64,000 nt of DNA from an uncultured Acidobacteriaceae bacterium. Its GTDB lineage: Bacteria; Acidobacteriota; Terriglobia; Terriglobales; Acidobacteriaceae. A program made the position numbers and the translations under genes. Under the pieces are notes generated by a model that was given only the letters and a program-made list of their open reading frames with translations, searched no databases and had not been told where the DNA came from. The DNA lies in contig CAIKND010000048.1 in assembly GCA_903828675.1 (NCBI GenBank), positions 1 through 64,000 of the forward strand, given 5' to 3'. Positions 8,598 to 19,096 of the stretch are shown piece after piece (position 1 is the first letter of the stretch; each line of letters starts with the position of its first letter).

Positions 8598-9923
8598 CTA
8601 CCAGAAGTGGGTTGCGACAATTTGCGGCGATGAGGGGGTTGTTCCGTTGATCGAGACGCGGATCACAGCCTGAAGGTTCTTCGTCTCCCAATCGATGGGC
8701 GCTTTTTTCACCACTTCGGCAAAGGAAGCGGGATCGAAGAAGACGCAGGCCGCAGCCTCTGTTCCAAAGGTCGTGATACCACCGGCGAGCAGAACGATCT
8801 GACCGCTGGCAGCGTCGAAGAGCCGGCACAGAATTCCGTAGTCCTGATCTGCGTATCCATCGGGCTTTGGATTAACCGCCTGCCAAACCTGCTTTGTCTG
8901 CTTGTCGACGAGCACCAGCCCATCGACCAGTCCCCGGCTTGTGAGCGACTGTCTGTCCCCGCCCTGATTATTGACGAAAGTGAAGCGCAGGTCGCGCGTC
9001 ATTTCGAGTGTCCAGATGGAGGAGAAACCACCCAGGATGAGACTGGGCTGTTCGCGCAACTGGGCATAGGTCAGGTCGGCTCCGAAGCGAAGGTGGTATG
9101 GATAGTTGTGCTTGGTCAGGAAGTCGGCCGCCCGCCTGAGTGCAGCCGCAGGCCCAATGCCGACCCGATCGCTCAACGCTCCGTCGGACCGTTCCGACAG
9201 GATGGGAATGAAGACAAGAAGGGGAGTCTTTGTGGCAAAAATCGGCTTCCACAGCAAATCGACCGGGGGGCGTTGGAAATGAACCAGAGGGACAATCGAC
9301 GCCGCGCCCAGTATGCCAAGCGATCCGCCGACTATCCAGGCGAACCGGCGCCTGTCCAACGGCTTCCTGGCGGCGTTTTCTTGACTGCTCCGGGGCTGGT
9401 TCTTCGTCGGCACCCGCTCGATAACGTAAATCCGGGGAAGATAACCGCCGAGCGGCATCTCGACGAGGTAGGGGCTTGAGGGTGCGGAATCGTAATACTC
9501 AGCGAGCCGCTTTCTTACCTCGCGTGCCTTGACGCGCACCAGAGAGTCTTCGCCGGGTTCGAAGTTGAGGCCCTTGCCAAAGACCTCATGGGCGATGTTG
9601 CGCTCGTTAATCGAGTCACCATGACCGTCGACTGTCTCTCGAACGATATAGCGTAGAAAGTCCTGACTGCGCCTGCTGGAGTTGAACGAGGGGCTTTTCA
9701 GCACCTCGTCCAGATGCTCCAATAAAGCATTCTTCGAAGCTTCATCAGCCAAGTTTGCCGGAACCTTGTTCAGAGAGACAAGCTGAGTAGCATCCTGTCC
9801 TGCCGAAGCGCTATTCCCCACCGCAGGCACATGAGCGGGCGTGGGAGGATGTGCTGTGTCGGACAGCGACTGTATTCCACCCCGTCCAATCTCCTCTTGC
9901 ACGGACGTGTGCTCTTTGCTCAT
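8598..9923 (-). CDS. Membrane-anchored protein with an N-terminal winged-helix-like domain, probable regulator
   Basis: The N-terminal third has the pattern LLEHLDEVLKSPSFNSSRRS ... FLRYIVRETVDG ... EVFGKG ... DSLVRVKAREVRKRLAEYY ... VEMPLGGYLPRI, a conserved acidobacterial domain often found beside TonB-dependent receptors and sometimes labelled adenylate-cyclase-like or wHTH. A single membrane helix follows (IVGGSLGILGAASIVPLVHF, about residue 200), then a ~230-residue C-terminal domain that may sense a ligand. It is divergent from the TonB receptor across a 500-bp gap. Role as a glycan-responsive regulator is inference from this arrangement; no enzyme motif is seen. SD AAAGGA precedes the ATG. 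Confidence 0.65.
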   Translation of the reverse strand: MSKEHTSVQEEIGRGGIQSLSDTAHPPTPAHVPAVGNSASAGQDATQLVSLNKVPANLADEASKNALLEHLDEVLKSPSFNSSRRSQDFLRYIVRETVDGHGDSINERNIAHEVFGKGLNFEPGEDSLVRVKAREVRKRLAEYYDSAPSSPYLVEMPLGGYLPRIYVIERVPTKNQPRSSQENAARKPLDRRRFAWIVGGSLGILGAASIVPLVHFQRPPVDLLWKPIFATKTPLLVFIPILSERSDGALSDRVGIGPAAALRRAADFLTKHNYPYHLRFGADLTYAQLREQPSLILGGFSSIWTLEMTRDLRFTFVNNQGGDRQSLTSRGLVDGLVLVDKQTKQVWQAVNPKPDGYADQDYGILCRLFDAASGQIVLLAGGITTFGTEAAACVFFDPASFAEVVKKAPIDWETKNLQAVIRVSINGTTPSSPQIVATHFW

Positions 9924-10423
9924 CCTGATTTTTCCTTTAGCGCCAGCCTACCACCTACGGGCACGGGACACGAGGACTTGTCCCATGCCTGTGATACTTC
10001 ATTGCCGCTAGTTTGCCTCGACCACGCGATCAAGAACGACTGGTTAATCGACCCTGGCTCGCTGGGCTCTTTTTAAAGGGCGTATAACAGCCTGTTACAC
10101 GCCCCATCACAATCCAGGGAGCATGACCTATCTGTTTGATAAGACAGCCTTCTTCTGACAAGCAATCGAGATAACGGTTATTCACGCATGTGAAACTTGA
10201 CTTCACACTCGCTCAAGGCAGAGCATCCGCGACAGATTTCCACCGATCGGAAGTTGGCTGCAATTTCAGTCGAAGCGGGCGGCGAAGAACCATTCGATCC
10301 GGCTTGCCAAAGCTTTCCGACAGACAAGAACCAGACGACGCCGAAAAGCACATTCGGATATAGCCGTTTCCGATTGCAAAAACCAAGGCGTTCAAAACTT
10401 CGGAGGAACTGAAAGGGCTGAAG
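9924..10423. promoter_or_regulatory. Divergent regulatory region between the regulator and the TonB receptor, with a dyad
   Basis: Five hundred bases without a credible gene separate two divergent genes. At 10082-10100 GTATAACAG-C-CTGTTACAC forms a 9-bp dyad with one mismatch and a one-base centre, the shape of an operator. A purine-rich leader with GGAGG (about 10403) and AAAGGG (10411-10416) precedes the receptor ATG. Promoter boxes are not assigned. Confidence 0.4.
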
Positions 10424-13400
10424 ATGAAAACGTTTCAACAGATCAGACGCAAACTGACCACCGGCTTCCGTAACAAATCCGCCTCCACTATCGGAACAAG
10501 CGGCCGCCTGACCTTCCGACCCGGACCAGGCGGAATCGCCTGGCGGTGTCTTGCCTTTCTCGCCCTCCTCTTGGCCTTTACGGTCGCCGCGCGCGCTCAG
10601 GTGGATGCAGGATCGGTCCAGGGGCAGGCAGTCGATGCCACAGGTGCCGTGATCCCAAATGTACTCATCACCCTGAGCAATGAAAACACGGGTGTCGCAG
10701 CCTCGATGCACACCGATGGCAAGGGCGAATTCAACTTCTCTCCCGTGCGCGTCGGCATTTACACCATCACGGCAGAGATGCAAGGGTTTAGACGCGAAGT
10801 GCGGCAGCACGTCCACGTCGAAGTACAGCAGCAACTCGCTATCCCTCTCACCCTCCAGGCTGGCTCCACGCAGGAGTCCGTTGAAGTCAATGCGGAATCG
10901 GTTCCGCTGCTGGAGACACAGAACGCCTCGGTGGGTCAGGGCGTCAGCGCCCAGCAAATCAACAATCTGCCACTCAACGGACGTAACCCCTACTTCCTGG
11001 CCCAAACGGCTGCCGGCGTCACATTTGCGCAAAACGGATCCAGGGGCGAGAACGGAAACGGGCGCTTTGTCGCCAACGGCCTCCGCGCCACACAGAACGA
11101 CTACCTGCTCGATGAAATCGACAACAACTCCTCGATTATCTCCATACAGAACGGCAAAGACTTCGTGATCCAGACCTCCGTCGATGCACTGGCCGACTTC
11201 AAAATCCAGACCAATAACTACAATGCGGAATTCGGAAGAGCTGCGGGCGCTGTCCTGAATGCAACCGTGAAATCTGGAACGAACGGGTTACATGGCGACG
11301 TATGGGAATTTCTTAGAAATGATGTTCTCGACGCGAACGACTATTTTCTCAATCATGCCGGAAAACCCCGCAACAAGTTCAAGCGCAATCAGTTCGGCTT
11401 CACGTTAGGTGGGCCCGTCCTGCTTCCGCACATCTACGACGGTCGCAACAAGACTTTCTTCTTCGGTGACTATGAGGGAACCCGATCGAGCCAAGGGAAC
11501 GCGATCACAGGCACCGTTCCTACCGCTCTTGAACGGAGCAGCGGCTTCACAAACTTCAGTGAACTGATCAGCCTGCAAAGCGGCAACAACAAGGCCGACG
11601 CCGCAGGAAACGTCTATCCGCTGGGCACCATTCTTGACCCGGCAACTACAACTCCTTTCGGGTCGAGTTACGTGCGAACACCCGTCCCGGGAAACATCCT
11701 CCCGGCGAGCCGAATCGATGCGAACGCTGTTGCCCTGCTGAATCTTCTGCCACCGCCTACCTATCCCACGCTGTTGAACAACTACATCATCGCCCCCACG
11801 AACGTGGATACCTACAATAACTTCGATATCCGTATCGACCAGGTCATCGGCGGAAAGGATTACCTCTTTGGCCGCTACAGCTACAACGCCCACACGCAGA
11901 ATCACCCTGGCATCTTCACGGACTACCAGAATGGCTATGCGGACGGTGGGAATTCTTCTTCTCTGAGTCAATTCTTTGACCGCGCACAAAACGTGTCGAT
12001 CGGCGAAACGCACACCTTTAGTCCTAGAATAGTCAACGATCTGCGCATCGGCCTGAATCGCGAGCACGTGCTCTGGCTCCAGCCCAACGGCAATACACTC
12101 GGCGTTCCAGCCAAATTCGGAATTCTGGGCGTGCCGCAGTATCCTACCAACGGCGGCCTACCACAGTTCTTTGTGGGTTCTCTTAACTCGTTCGGTTCAT
12201 TCAACTCCCTGCCCAGCAACAAGTACGGCACCACACCCCAACTCAACGACGACTTGACAATTGTTCGCGGTGCACACACGATCAAGGTCGGCGTTGAGCA
12301 GCAATTCATCCGGTTTCCCTACACACAGCCGCCCCAGTCGCGCGGTTCCTTCACCTTCGCGGGCACGTACACCTCAGTCTATGGACAGACGGACAGCACA
12401 ACCGGCATCGCGCAAATGCTGCTCAATCCGACATCCACCTCCCAGCTGGCCGGTGCGAATGCGATTTCAATGTCCACTTTCGTCGAACACGGCCTCACCC
12501 ACAAATACACCGGTGCCTATGCCCAGGACGATTGGCGCGTGACCCACAGGCTAACCCTCAACCTGGGCTTGCGCTACGACTTCTACGACTTTATGCACGA
12601 GCAGCATGACAATATCGCCAATTTCATTCCCGGCCCTGGGCGCGTGGGCGGTACCTTCCTGGCTACCCAGAAGGTGTACAGTCAGTTGCCTTCGAGTTTC
12701 CTGACCGCACTGTCGAACGAAGGGATTACAGCCCAGTCGGTTGGCCAAGGCTCGCTGGTCAACGTGCAGCACTTGAACTTCGCGCCGCGCATTGGCTTCG
12801 CCTACCAGGCAACCAATCGCCTTGTGGTTCGCGGCGGCTACGGCATCTTCTACGGAGGTCTCGAGAACATCGGCGGGAGCCCGCTGGTCAGCGAGAACTT
12901 CCCTATCGAGTACAACATTGCACGCACAGCTTCCAACGCAGCCACACCGCTGGCAGCCGACAACTCGCTCGGCCTGCTTGAAACTAGCTTCGTAAATCTT
13001 GCGGTCACACCATCGACAGTGAACCCCGCAGGCCTGGCACTGATCGGCTTCCAAAAGAATGCCAAGACATCCTATTCGGAAGGCTACAACCTCTCACTCC
13101 AGTATCAGTTGAACCAGTCTATGGCATTGACAGCGGACTACGTAGGCGATTCAACGCGCCACATCGAAACTGTTCTCAATCTCAACTCGGTTGGCGAGCT
13201 GTTGCCGCCCACAGCGACAGCCACGCCCTACCTTCCTTACCAATACACCTCGGTTTCCGGGAACAATCTGACGTTGACGGGCGCAAGCAGCGAATTCAAT
13301 GCTGGGCAGATCACACTTGAGCAGCGGCACGCCCACGGCCTGACGCTGTTGACCAACTTTGCCTGGCAGAAAACCCTGACCGACGCCCGCGACCCACTCG

Positions 13401-14053
13401 AAGGAACCACGGGAAGCTACCGCGCTCCATTCCTTCCGAATTTTGGGATCCAGGCAGACAAGGAGCACGCTGACTTCGACGTGAAACGTATCTTCCACTT
13501 CAGCGGAACCTACGAACTGCCTTTTGGCGCCGGCAGAACTTTCGGCGCGCATGCACATGGTGTCGAGCAGGCGACTTTGGGCGGCTGGAGCACAAATTTC
13601 ATAGCCACGGCACAGGACGGCCAGCCCTTCACGGTCGCCTGCTCGGTGACAACCGCTGCTGGCGCTGGCTGCAATGCGCTGCTGGTTTCCGGCCAGAGCC
13701 CTTACGCGAACAGAAGCGTTGCGCATTTTGTAAGCGCAGCGGCGTTTGCCAACCCCGCTGCCGTCACTGCCGTCGGTCAGAGCGATTACTCGCCCCTGGG
13801 CGGCCGAGCGACGCAGGTCAGCGGCCCCCCATTCCGCCGCATAGACTTGGCCTTCTTCAAGCGCTTCGACTTCACTGAGCGCTTCTACTCGGAGTTCCGC
13901 GCGGAGCTGTTTAACATCACCAACACCGCCAACTTCGCTAACCCATCAAGCTTGAATTTCTCCAACACCACCAGTTTCGGACAGATCACGGCGACCCGCG
14001 ACTCACCCAACGACCCGCGAGAGGTTCAATTTGCGCTGAAGATTTACTGGTAA
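10424..14053 (+). CDS. TonB-dependent receptor, Oar-like, with carboxypeptidase-regulatory-like domain
   Basis: Outer-membrane importer of 1209 residues, probably for oligosaccharides released by the neighbouring enzymes. After a long N-terminus (hydrophobic segment CLAFLALLLAFTVAARAQ near residues 43-61), a carboxypeptidase-regulatory-like beta-sandwich begins (GSVQGQAVDATGAVIPNV), then a plug domain with the family landmark INNLPLNGRNPYFLAQTAAGV and FVANGLRATQNDYLLD, then a barrel ending in ALKIYW, an aromatic C-terminus typical of BamA substrates. No separate SusD-like gene is present, as is usual in Acidobacteria. The unusually long pre-signal region (~40 residues) may mean a later start, but no better SD was seen. 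Confidence 0.92.
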   Translation: MKTFQQIRRKLTTGFRNKSASTIGTSGRLTFRPGPGGIAWRCLAFLALLLAFTVAARAQVDAGSVQGQAVDATGAVIPNVLITLSNENTGVAASMHTDGKGEFNFSPVRVGIYTITAEMQGFRREVRQHVHVEVQQQLAIPLTLQAGSTQESVEVNAESVPLLETQNASVGQGVSAQQINNLPLNGRNPYFLAQTAAGVTFAQNGSRGENGNGRFVANGLRATQNDYLLDEIDNNSSIISIQNGKDFVIQTSVDALADFKIQTNNYNAEFGRAAGAVLNATVKSGTNGLHGDVWEFLRNDVLDANDYFLNHAGKPRNKFKRNQFGFTLGGPVLLPHIYDGRNKTFFFGDYEGTRSSQGNAITGTVPTALERSSGFTNFSELISLQSGNNKADAAGNVYPLGTILDPATTTPFGSSYVRTPVPGNILPASRIDANAVALLNLLPPPTYPTLLNNYIIAPTNVDTYNNFDIRIDQVIGGKDYLFGRYSYNAHTQNHPGIFTDYQNGYADGGNSSSLSQFFDRAQNVSIGETHTFSPRIVNDLRIGLNREHVLWLQPNGNTLGVPAKFGILGVPQYPTNGGLPQFFVGSLNSFGSFNSLPSNKYGTTPQLNDDLTIVRGAHTIKVGVEQQFIRFPYTQPPQSRGSFTFAGTYTSVYGQTDSTTGIAQMLLNPTSTSQLAGANAISMSTFVEHGLTHKYTGAYAQDDWRVTHRLTLNLGLRYDFYDFMHEQHDNIANFIPGPGRVGGTFLATQKVYSQLPSSFLTALSNEGITAQSVGQGSLVNVQHLNFAPRIGFAYQATNRLVVRGGYGIFYGGLENIGGSPLVSENFPIEYNIARTASNAATPLAADNSLGLLETSFVNLAVTPSTVNPAGLALIGFQKNAKTSYSEGYNLSLQYQLNQSMALTADYVGDSTRHIETVLNLNSVGELLPPTATATPYLPYQYTSVSGNNLTLTGASSEFNAGQITLEQRHAHGLTLLTNFAWQKTLTDARDPLEGTTGSYRAPFLPNFGIQADKEHADFDVKRIFHFSGTYELPFGAGRTFGAHAHGVEQATLGGWSTNFIATAQDGQPFTVACSVTTAAGAGCNALLVSGQSPYANRSVAHFVSAAAFANPAAVTAVGQSDYSPLGGRATQVSGPPFRRIDLAFFKRFDFTERFYSEFRAELFNITNTANFANPSSLNFSNTTSFGQITATRDSPNDPREVQFALKIYW

Positions 14054-14105
14054 TCGAACAGTGACATAGGCGCTGCCCAAATCCGGGCAGGTGGCGGACT
14101 TTCAG

Positions 14106-14144
14106 CGACGCGGAGACGATATAGAAGAATCTTTCTCCGCGTCG
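14106..14144 (+). terminator. Rho-independent terminator of the TonB-receptor gene
   Basis: Perfect 11-bp inverted repeat (CGACGCGGAGA / TCTCCGCGTCG, 17-base loop) followed directly by ATTTTCTTT, 52 bases after the receptor stop codon. It separates the receptor from the sulfatase and rhamnosidase genes. Confidence 0.65.
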
Positions 14145-14193
14145 ATTTTCTTTGGGCAAAAACTATAGACTGGCGCAGACAGGTGGAAATTGT

Positions 14194-15666
14194 ATGAAAC
14201 ACAATCGCAGGCAGTTTCTCGGTGATTTGGCCGGAATCGCCGGATTGACGATGCTTCCCGGTACTCTGAAAGCTGCGGCAAATGCTGCTACGAAGCCGAA
14301 TATCGTTCTGTTTCTCATTGACGATATGGGCTGGGGCGACTTGGGTTGCTACGGCAATACCTTCAACGAGACCCCTAATATTGACCGGCTGGCGCAGGAC
14401 GGTGTGCGTTTTACCAATGCCTATGCCGGCGCGCCTGTCTGCTCACCAAGCCGTACGGCGATTCTGACCGGCAAGGCGCCAGCTCGGGTGCACCTGACCC
14501 AGTGGATTCCAGGAACGATCTATCCGCACAAGAAGCTAATCGAGGCACCTACTCCACTTCACTTGGACTCAAACATCCCAACACTCGCGGAATTGCTGAA
14601 AAGCGCAGGCTACCAGACCGCAGCCATCGGTAAGTGGCACCTGGGCGGCGAGGGCTACCTACCCGAGAACTTCGGCTTCGACGTGAACATTGCCGGCGAC
14701 GATCATGGCCATCCTCCCTCCTACTTCGGGCCCTTCAGTTTTCATAATCTCTCCGGCTACTCAAAAGACGACTACCTTACTGATGTGCTTACCGATCGCA
14801 TGGAGGCTCACATATGTGAGGTCGCACCCAAAGGCCCCTTCTTCCTCTACATGGCCGAGTATTCAGTGCATATGCCGCTAGAGGCCAAGCTGGCGATGAT
14901 TGAAAAATACAAGCGGAAGAATGGCGGCAAGGACGAGCCCGACCCGGTCTACGCTGCGATGATCGAGAGTGCCGACACGGCACTAGGCCGGCTGCGCGCG
15001 GCATTGGAACGCGCCGGAGTCGCAGACAACACCATCATTTTGCTCACATCCGACAATGGCGGCGTCGGCTTCCAGGGGCGCAGCTTACATCGTATCTCCG
15101 GCAACGGCGGGCTGCACGGCGGCAAGGGATATCTCTACGAGGGAGGTATCCGCGAGCCGATGCTTGTGCATTGGCCGGGCGTAACGCGACCGGGAAGCCT
15201 GTGCACAACACCGGTGATCGGCATGGACTTTCTGCCTACGCTGGCGCGGGCAGCTGGCGCAAGCACCATTCCGCTACCTTGCGACGGGATGGATATCAGC
15301 GGATTACTGCGCGGTGAGAATACGCTGCAGCGCGAGACACTCTATTGGCACTACCCGCACTACAGCGACCAGGGTGGTACACCCTCTGGGGCCATCCGCG
15401 AAGGGGATTGGAAGCTGATTGAGTTCTTCGAAGATGACCACATCGAGCTTTACAACCTCGCACTCGATCCAGGAGAACAGTACGACTTTGCTTCCAACTT
15501 CGCCCCTAAAGCCGAAGATCTGCGAGCCAAATTGCACCAATGGCGAAGGAGCGTGGATGCTGTCATGCCGCAACATAACCCCGACTCCAATCCTCGGCTG
15601 GCCGAGTTGCGCCAAGGCCCCGCAGGGTGCAGTTGGCTGCCCTCCGCCGCCTGCCGCGAGGACTGA
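14194..15666 (+). CDS. Secreted sulfatase (arylsulfatase type, formylglycine-dependent)
   Basis: The 490-residue protein removes sulfate esters, probably from a polysaccharide. The S1 sulfatase signature is clear: metal ligands in NIVLFLIDDMGWGDLGCYGN, Cys83 in the maturation motif CSPSRTAILTGK (C-x-P-x-R, converted to formylglycine), IGKWHLGG, and TSDNGG. The twin-arginine-type leader RRQFLGDLAGIAGL fits export of a folded protein. The start at 14194 is chosen because GGTGGAAA precedes it and because it places the leader at the N-terminus; the longer frame from 14152 adds no domain. No formylglycine-generating enzyme is in the window, so it must be supplied elsewhere. It is followed by the GH78 gene after 57 bases. 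Confidence 0.9.
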   Translation: MKHNRRQFLGDLAGIAGLTMLPGTLKAAANAATKPNIVLFLIDDMGWGDLGCYGNTFNETPNIDRLAQDGVRFTNAYAGAPVCSPSRTAILTGKAPARVHLTQWIPGTIYPHKKLIEAPTPLHLDSNIPTLAELLKSAGYQTAAIGKWHLGGEGYLPENFGFDVNIAGDDHGHPPSYFGPFSFHNLSGYSKDDYLTDVLTDRMEAHICEVAPKGPFFLYMAEYSVHMPLEAKLAMIEKYKRKNGGKDEPDPVYAAMIESADTALGRLRAALERAGVADNTIILLTSDNGGVGFQGRSLHRISGNGGLHGGKGYLYEGGIREPMLVHWPGVTRPGSLCTTPVIGMDFLPTLARAAGASTIPLPCDGMDISGLLRGENTLQRETLYWHYPHYSDQGGTPSGAIREGDWKLIEFFEDDHIELYNLALDPGEQYDFASNFAPKAEDLRAKLHQWRRSVDAVMPQHNPDSNPRLAELRQGPAGCSWLPSAACRED

Positions 15667-15723
15667 CCAAACATCTTCTCGGGTAAGGAATTCGGCTGGA
15701 ACCACAGTGAGGAATGGCCCGTG

Positions 15724-18618
15724 ATGCTAAAGACAGCAGCAATCGATTGTGAACGGGCGGTTTATGCGGTGAGAAGAAATTCTGTTTCGGTCTTCCTTGC
15801 CATGTTTTTTGCGGCAGCCTGCTGCGGAGGCGTCTCGGCATCTGCGCTCAACGGAAGTATTGTCCCGACTCGGCTTCAAATCGATCACCTAGAAGGACCG
15901 ATCGGACTTGATGACGTCCAGCCTCGCTTTCAGTGGAATCTGCGCGCCACCAACGCGGAGCGGCGTGGGCTGAAGCAAAGCGCCTATCGCCTGATAGTCG
16001 CCTCGTCCACGAAGCTACTCGCGAAAGATCATGGCGATCTCTGGGACACAGACCGCTTCAACTCCGCCAGCCTGCTCGGAATCGTGTACGAAGGAAGACC
16101 GCTGCAATCCCACACAGAATACTTCTGGAAGGTCAAGGTATGGGACCGGGATGGACAGGAATCGCACTGGAGCGAACCGGCGCATTGGGTAACTGCCCTG
16201 CTGCATCCGGAGGAGTGGCAGGCCAAATGGATCGCCGCCGCGCCCGACACGGCGCCGGAGCCCCAAGCCCGCGAACATGTCGGCACTTATGTAGAAGCCA
16301 CCGCGCCATTGCCCATCTTCCACCGCGAATTCCAGGTGACGAAACCGATCCGCAAGGCATTCGTCTTTGTCACCGGACTCGGCCAGTATGAATTGCATCT
16401 CAACGGGGGCGAAATAACACGATCGGTTCTCAACCCCGGTTGGACCAACTACCGCAAGACCGTTCTCTACGACACATATGACTTGACCGCCGTGATGCAC
16501 CTTGGAGTCAATAGCTTTTCTGTGTTCTTAGGCAATGGCATGTACGACGTGCCTGGCGTGGAGGGACGTTATACAAAGTTCATCGGTTCCTTCGGCCAGC
16601 CGAAGTTCATCCTCCAGATGCACATTACCTATGCGGATGGCAGCGAGGAGACACTTGTCAGCGACAAGAGCTGGAAGACGGCACCCGGTCCGATTACCTT
16701 CACCTCTATTTACGGCGGTGAAGATTTCGATGCCCGTAAAGAGCCGGTGGACTGGGAGAAGCCCGGCTTTGACGAGCGTACCTGGGAAACTGCCATTGAG
16801 GTTGCAGGCCCAAACGGCAACCCAGTTCCTGGTAGCGAGCTGATCGCGAGCCGCCTGCCCCGAATTGCCATTGATCGCATCTTCAAGGCGGAAAGAATCA
16901 CCCATCCACGCGACGGAATCACCGTTTATGACCTCGGTCAGAACTTTTCAGGGTGGCCGATATTGCACGTCCGCGGTGAGGCTGGCGATACGGTCACCCT
17001 CATTCCTGGAGAGTTGCTCGATCGCGCTGGACTTGTAAGTCAGACCAGCGGCGGAGCCGGTCCCGGGAATCAGAATCGCTTTACCTATACGCTGCGTGGT
17101 GACGGCTCTGAAACATGGCATCCCCGCTTCAGCTACTGGGGTTTCCGCTATGTGCAAGTTGAAATTAGTCCTCACAACTCCTCCGTGAGCAGCCACATCC
17201 AAGTGGATGCTGTCGAAGGTGCATTCATTCACGCAGGCGTTGAGATAGTCGGTACCTTCAGCACAACGCAGCGCCAATTCACCGCTATTCATCACCTGAT
17301 CGGTAACGCCATACTCAGCAACTCCATGAGCGTGCTCAGCGACTGTCCGACCCGTGAAAAGCTGGGATGGCTGGAACAATTTCATTTGGCGGCGGCTTCC
17401 ATCCTGTACAACTTCGACGATGCCAACCTCTACGAGAAGATGGCCGGCGACATGCGCGATGCTCAGTTGGCCAATGGTATGGCCCCAGCCATTGCGCCGG
17501 AGTATGTTGCATTCGTCAACACAGCTGGCATCAGCACAAACTTTCGCGATAGTCCTGAGTGGGGAAGCGCTATCATTCTTAGTCCCTGGGCCGCCTACCA
17601 ATTCAATGGCGACAAAGAACTGCTGTCGCGCAGCTACGATGCGATGCGCCGGTACGCAGAGTACCTCAAGAGCCGCGCTCAGGATCACATTCTTTCCTAT
17701 GGCCTAGGCGACTGGTTCGATATCGGCCCCGGCCGTCACGGCGAATCGCAACTGACCAGCAAGAGCTTGACTGCAACCGCGTTGTATTATCAGGACTTGT
17801 TGGTACTCACGCGGATTTCCCGTTTGCTCGACAAGCAAAGCGACGTCGCAGCCTATGCCGATGAAGCTTCGGCCACCAGAGAAGCCTTCAATCGCCTTCT
17901 CTTTCACGCCGATACACAGCAATACGACCGTCGTAGCCAGACCGCCAATGCCATTCCGCTTGCCTTGGGGATGGTCCCTGAAGGCTCGCGCCAGGCTGTG
18001 CTCGAACATCTGGTCCAGGACATCCGCGCCCACAACAACCATGTCACTGCGGGCGACATCGGTTTCCATTATGTTGTTCGTGCCTTGATCGATAGCGGCC
18101 GCTCCGACGTTCTGCGCGATATGCTGCTTCGCAACGATCCACCGAGCTATGGTTTCCAGCTCGCCAAGGGCGCTACAACGCTGACCGAAGACTGGAACAG
18201 CGGCCCCACGAGTTCGCAGAATCATTTCATGCTTGGCCATGCTGAAGAGTGGTTTTACCGCGGCCTCGCCGGCATTGATTTCGACATGAGTCGCCCACAG
18301 CAGAATCAGATCACGATCCGCCCCGCATTCCTTTCTGGCATTGGTGAGGTCTCAGCGAGTTATCAATCCGTGCTCGGTCTTATCGAGAGCAGCTGGAAGC
18401 AGATTGCAGGGGGTTACCAGCTCCAACTCGCCATCCCGCCAGGGGCACAGGCAACCCTTTTGCTGCCTGCGACCGCCAGCCAAATCCTGGAGTCGGGAAA
18501 GCCGCTGGATGCAACCTGGATTAAACCGTCCGCCGATGCAGAATCAGGCACTCATCTGCTCCTGGGGTCAGGCGCATTTCGCTTCCAGTTCACGGTTCCA
18601 CAAAACGAGCGCAACTGA
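15724..18618 (+). CDS. Alpha-L-rhamnosidase, GH78, secreted
   Basis: The 964-residue protein hydrolyses terminal alpha-L-rhamnose. Domain order is the normal one for GH78: signal peptide (VFLAMFFAAACCGG), N-terminal fibronectin-like domain, beta-sandwiches (VTGLGQYELHLNGGEI; YDLGQNFSGWP), an (alpha/alpha)6 catalytic barrel with DCPTREKLGW (Asp540, general acid Glu545) and the second acidic site near Glu822 (GATTLTEDWN), and a C-terminal beta-sandwich. The ATG at 15724 has GAGGAA about nine bases upstream; GTG at 15721 is possible. It probably shares a transcript with the sulfatase. Full length, no visible defects. Confidence 0.92.
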   Translation: MLKTAAIDCERAVYAVRRNSVSVFLAMFFAAACCGGVSASALNGSIVPTRLQIDHLEGPIGLDDVQPRFQWNLRATNAERRGLKQSAYRLIVASSTKLLAKDHGDLWDTDRFNSASLLGIVYEGRPLQSHTEYFWKVKVWDRDGQESHWSEPAHWVTALLHPEEWQAKWIAAAPDTAPEPQAREHVGTYVEATAPLPIFHREFQVTKPIRKAFVFVTGLGQYELHLNGGEITRSVLNPGWTNYRKTVLYDTYDLTAVMHLGVNSFSVFLGNGMYDVPGVEGRYTKFIGSFGQPKFILQMHITYADGSEETLVSDKSWKTAPGPITFTSIYGGEDFDARKEPVDWEKPGFDERTWETAIEVAGPNGNPVPGSELIASRLPRIAIDRIFKAERITHPRDGITVYDLGQNFSGWPILHVRGEAGDTVTLIPGELLDRAGLVSQTSGGAGPGNQNRFTYTLRGDGSETWHPRFSYWGFRYVQVEISPHNSSVSSHIQVDAVEGAFIHAGVEIVGTFSTTQRQFTAIHHLIGNAILSNSMSVLSDCPTREKLGWLEQFHLAAASILYNFDDANLYEKMAGDMRDAQLANGMAPAIAPEYVAFVNTAGISTNFRDSPEWGSAIILSPWAAYQFNGDKELLSRSYDAMRRYAEYLKSRAQDHILSYGLGDWFDIGPGRHGESQLTSKSLTATALYYQDLLVLTRISRLLDKQSDVAAYADEASATREAFNRLLFHADTQQYDRRSQTANAIPLALGMVPEGSRQAVLEHLVQDIRAHNNHVTAGDIGFHYVVRALIDSGRSDVLRDMLLRNDPPSYGFQLAKGATTLTEDWNSGPTSSQNHFMLGHAEEWFYRGLAGIDFDMSRPQQNQITIRPAFLSGIGEVSASYQSVLGLIESSWKQIAGGYQLQLAIPPGAQATLLLPATASQILESGKPLDATWIKPSADAESGTHLLLGSGAFRFQFTVPQNERN

Positions 18619-19096
18619 TTCTCGGTGGCTACCCAGAATCAACTTTAGTGTTTTGTTAACGATTGCAAGGGGGAGTTCCCATCGAGAGGAAATTCCAATG
18701 TGACGAACCTAGCAGTGCTGTCAGGCAGTGTGCGGGCTTCGTAATCCACCTCTCTACTTTTGGATATCTAGATACCATGTCAGTCTGTAGTTCACGACTT
18801 TAAGTAATGTGTCCAAGCCTGTTGCCTCTTGCCGCCGGTCCGCTTGGCGCGACCAGCTTAGCGGATCAGCAATGGGAAAAAGTCGCTTCGCCGAGGGGAC
18901 TTCCGGCGTTACCCTAAGGTACTCACCGATGCAGGATAGGCCTTCGCAAGTCGGCAAGGGTCAGCCGATTTGCTCGGCGCAATAACCTCAACTGCCGCCA
19001 ACGAGCCCTCCCGGCGGCATCAGCGTCGACCAGACTCTACAAAGTGGTTCCTATTGTCGAGAGATGAGCAAAATCAGGAAGTCAGGGTCTGCGGCT
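18619..19096. other. Non-coding stretch inside the island
   Basis: Nothing convincing is seen: no ORF with a natural composition, no hairpin followed by T-run, no RNA gene. It separates the sugar-degradation genes from the inner mobile module. Confidence 0.4.
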
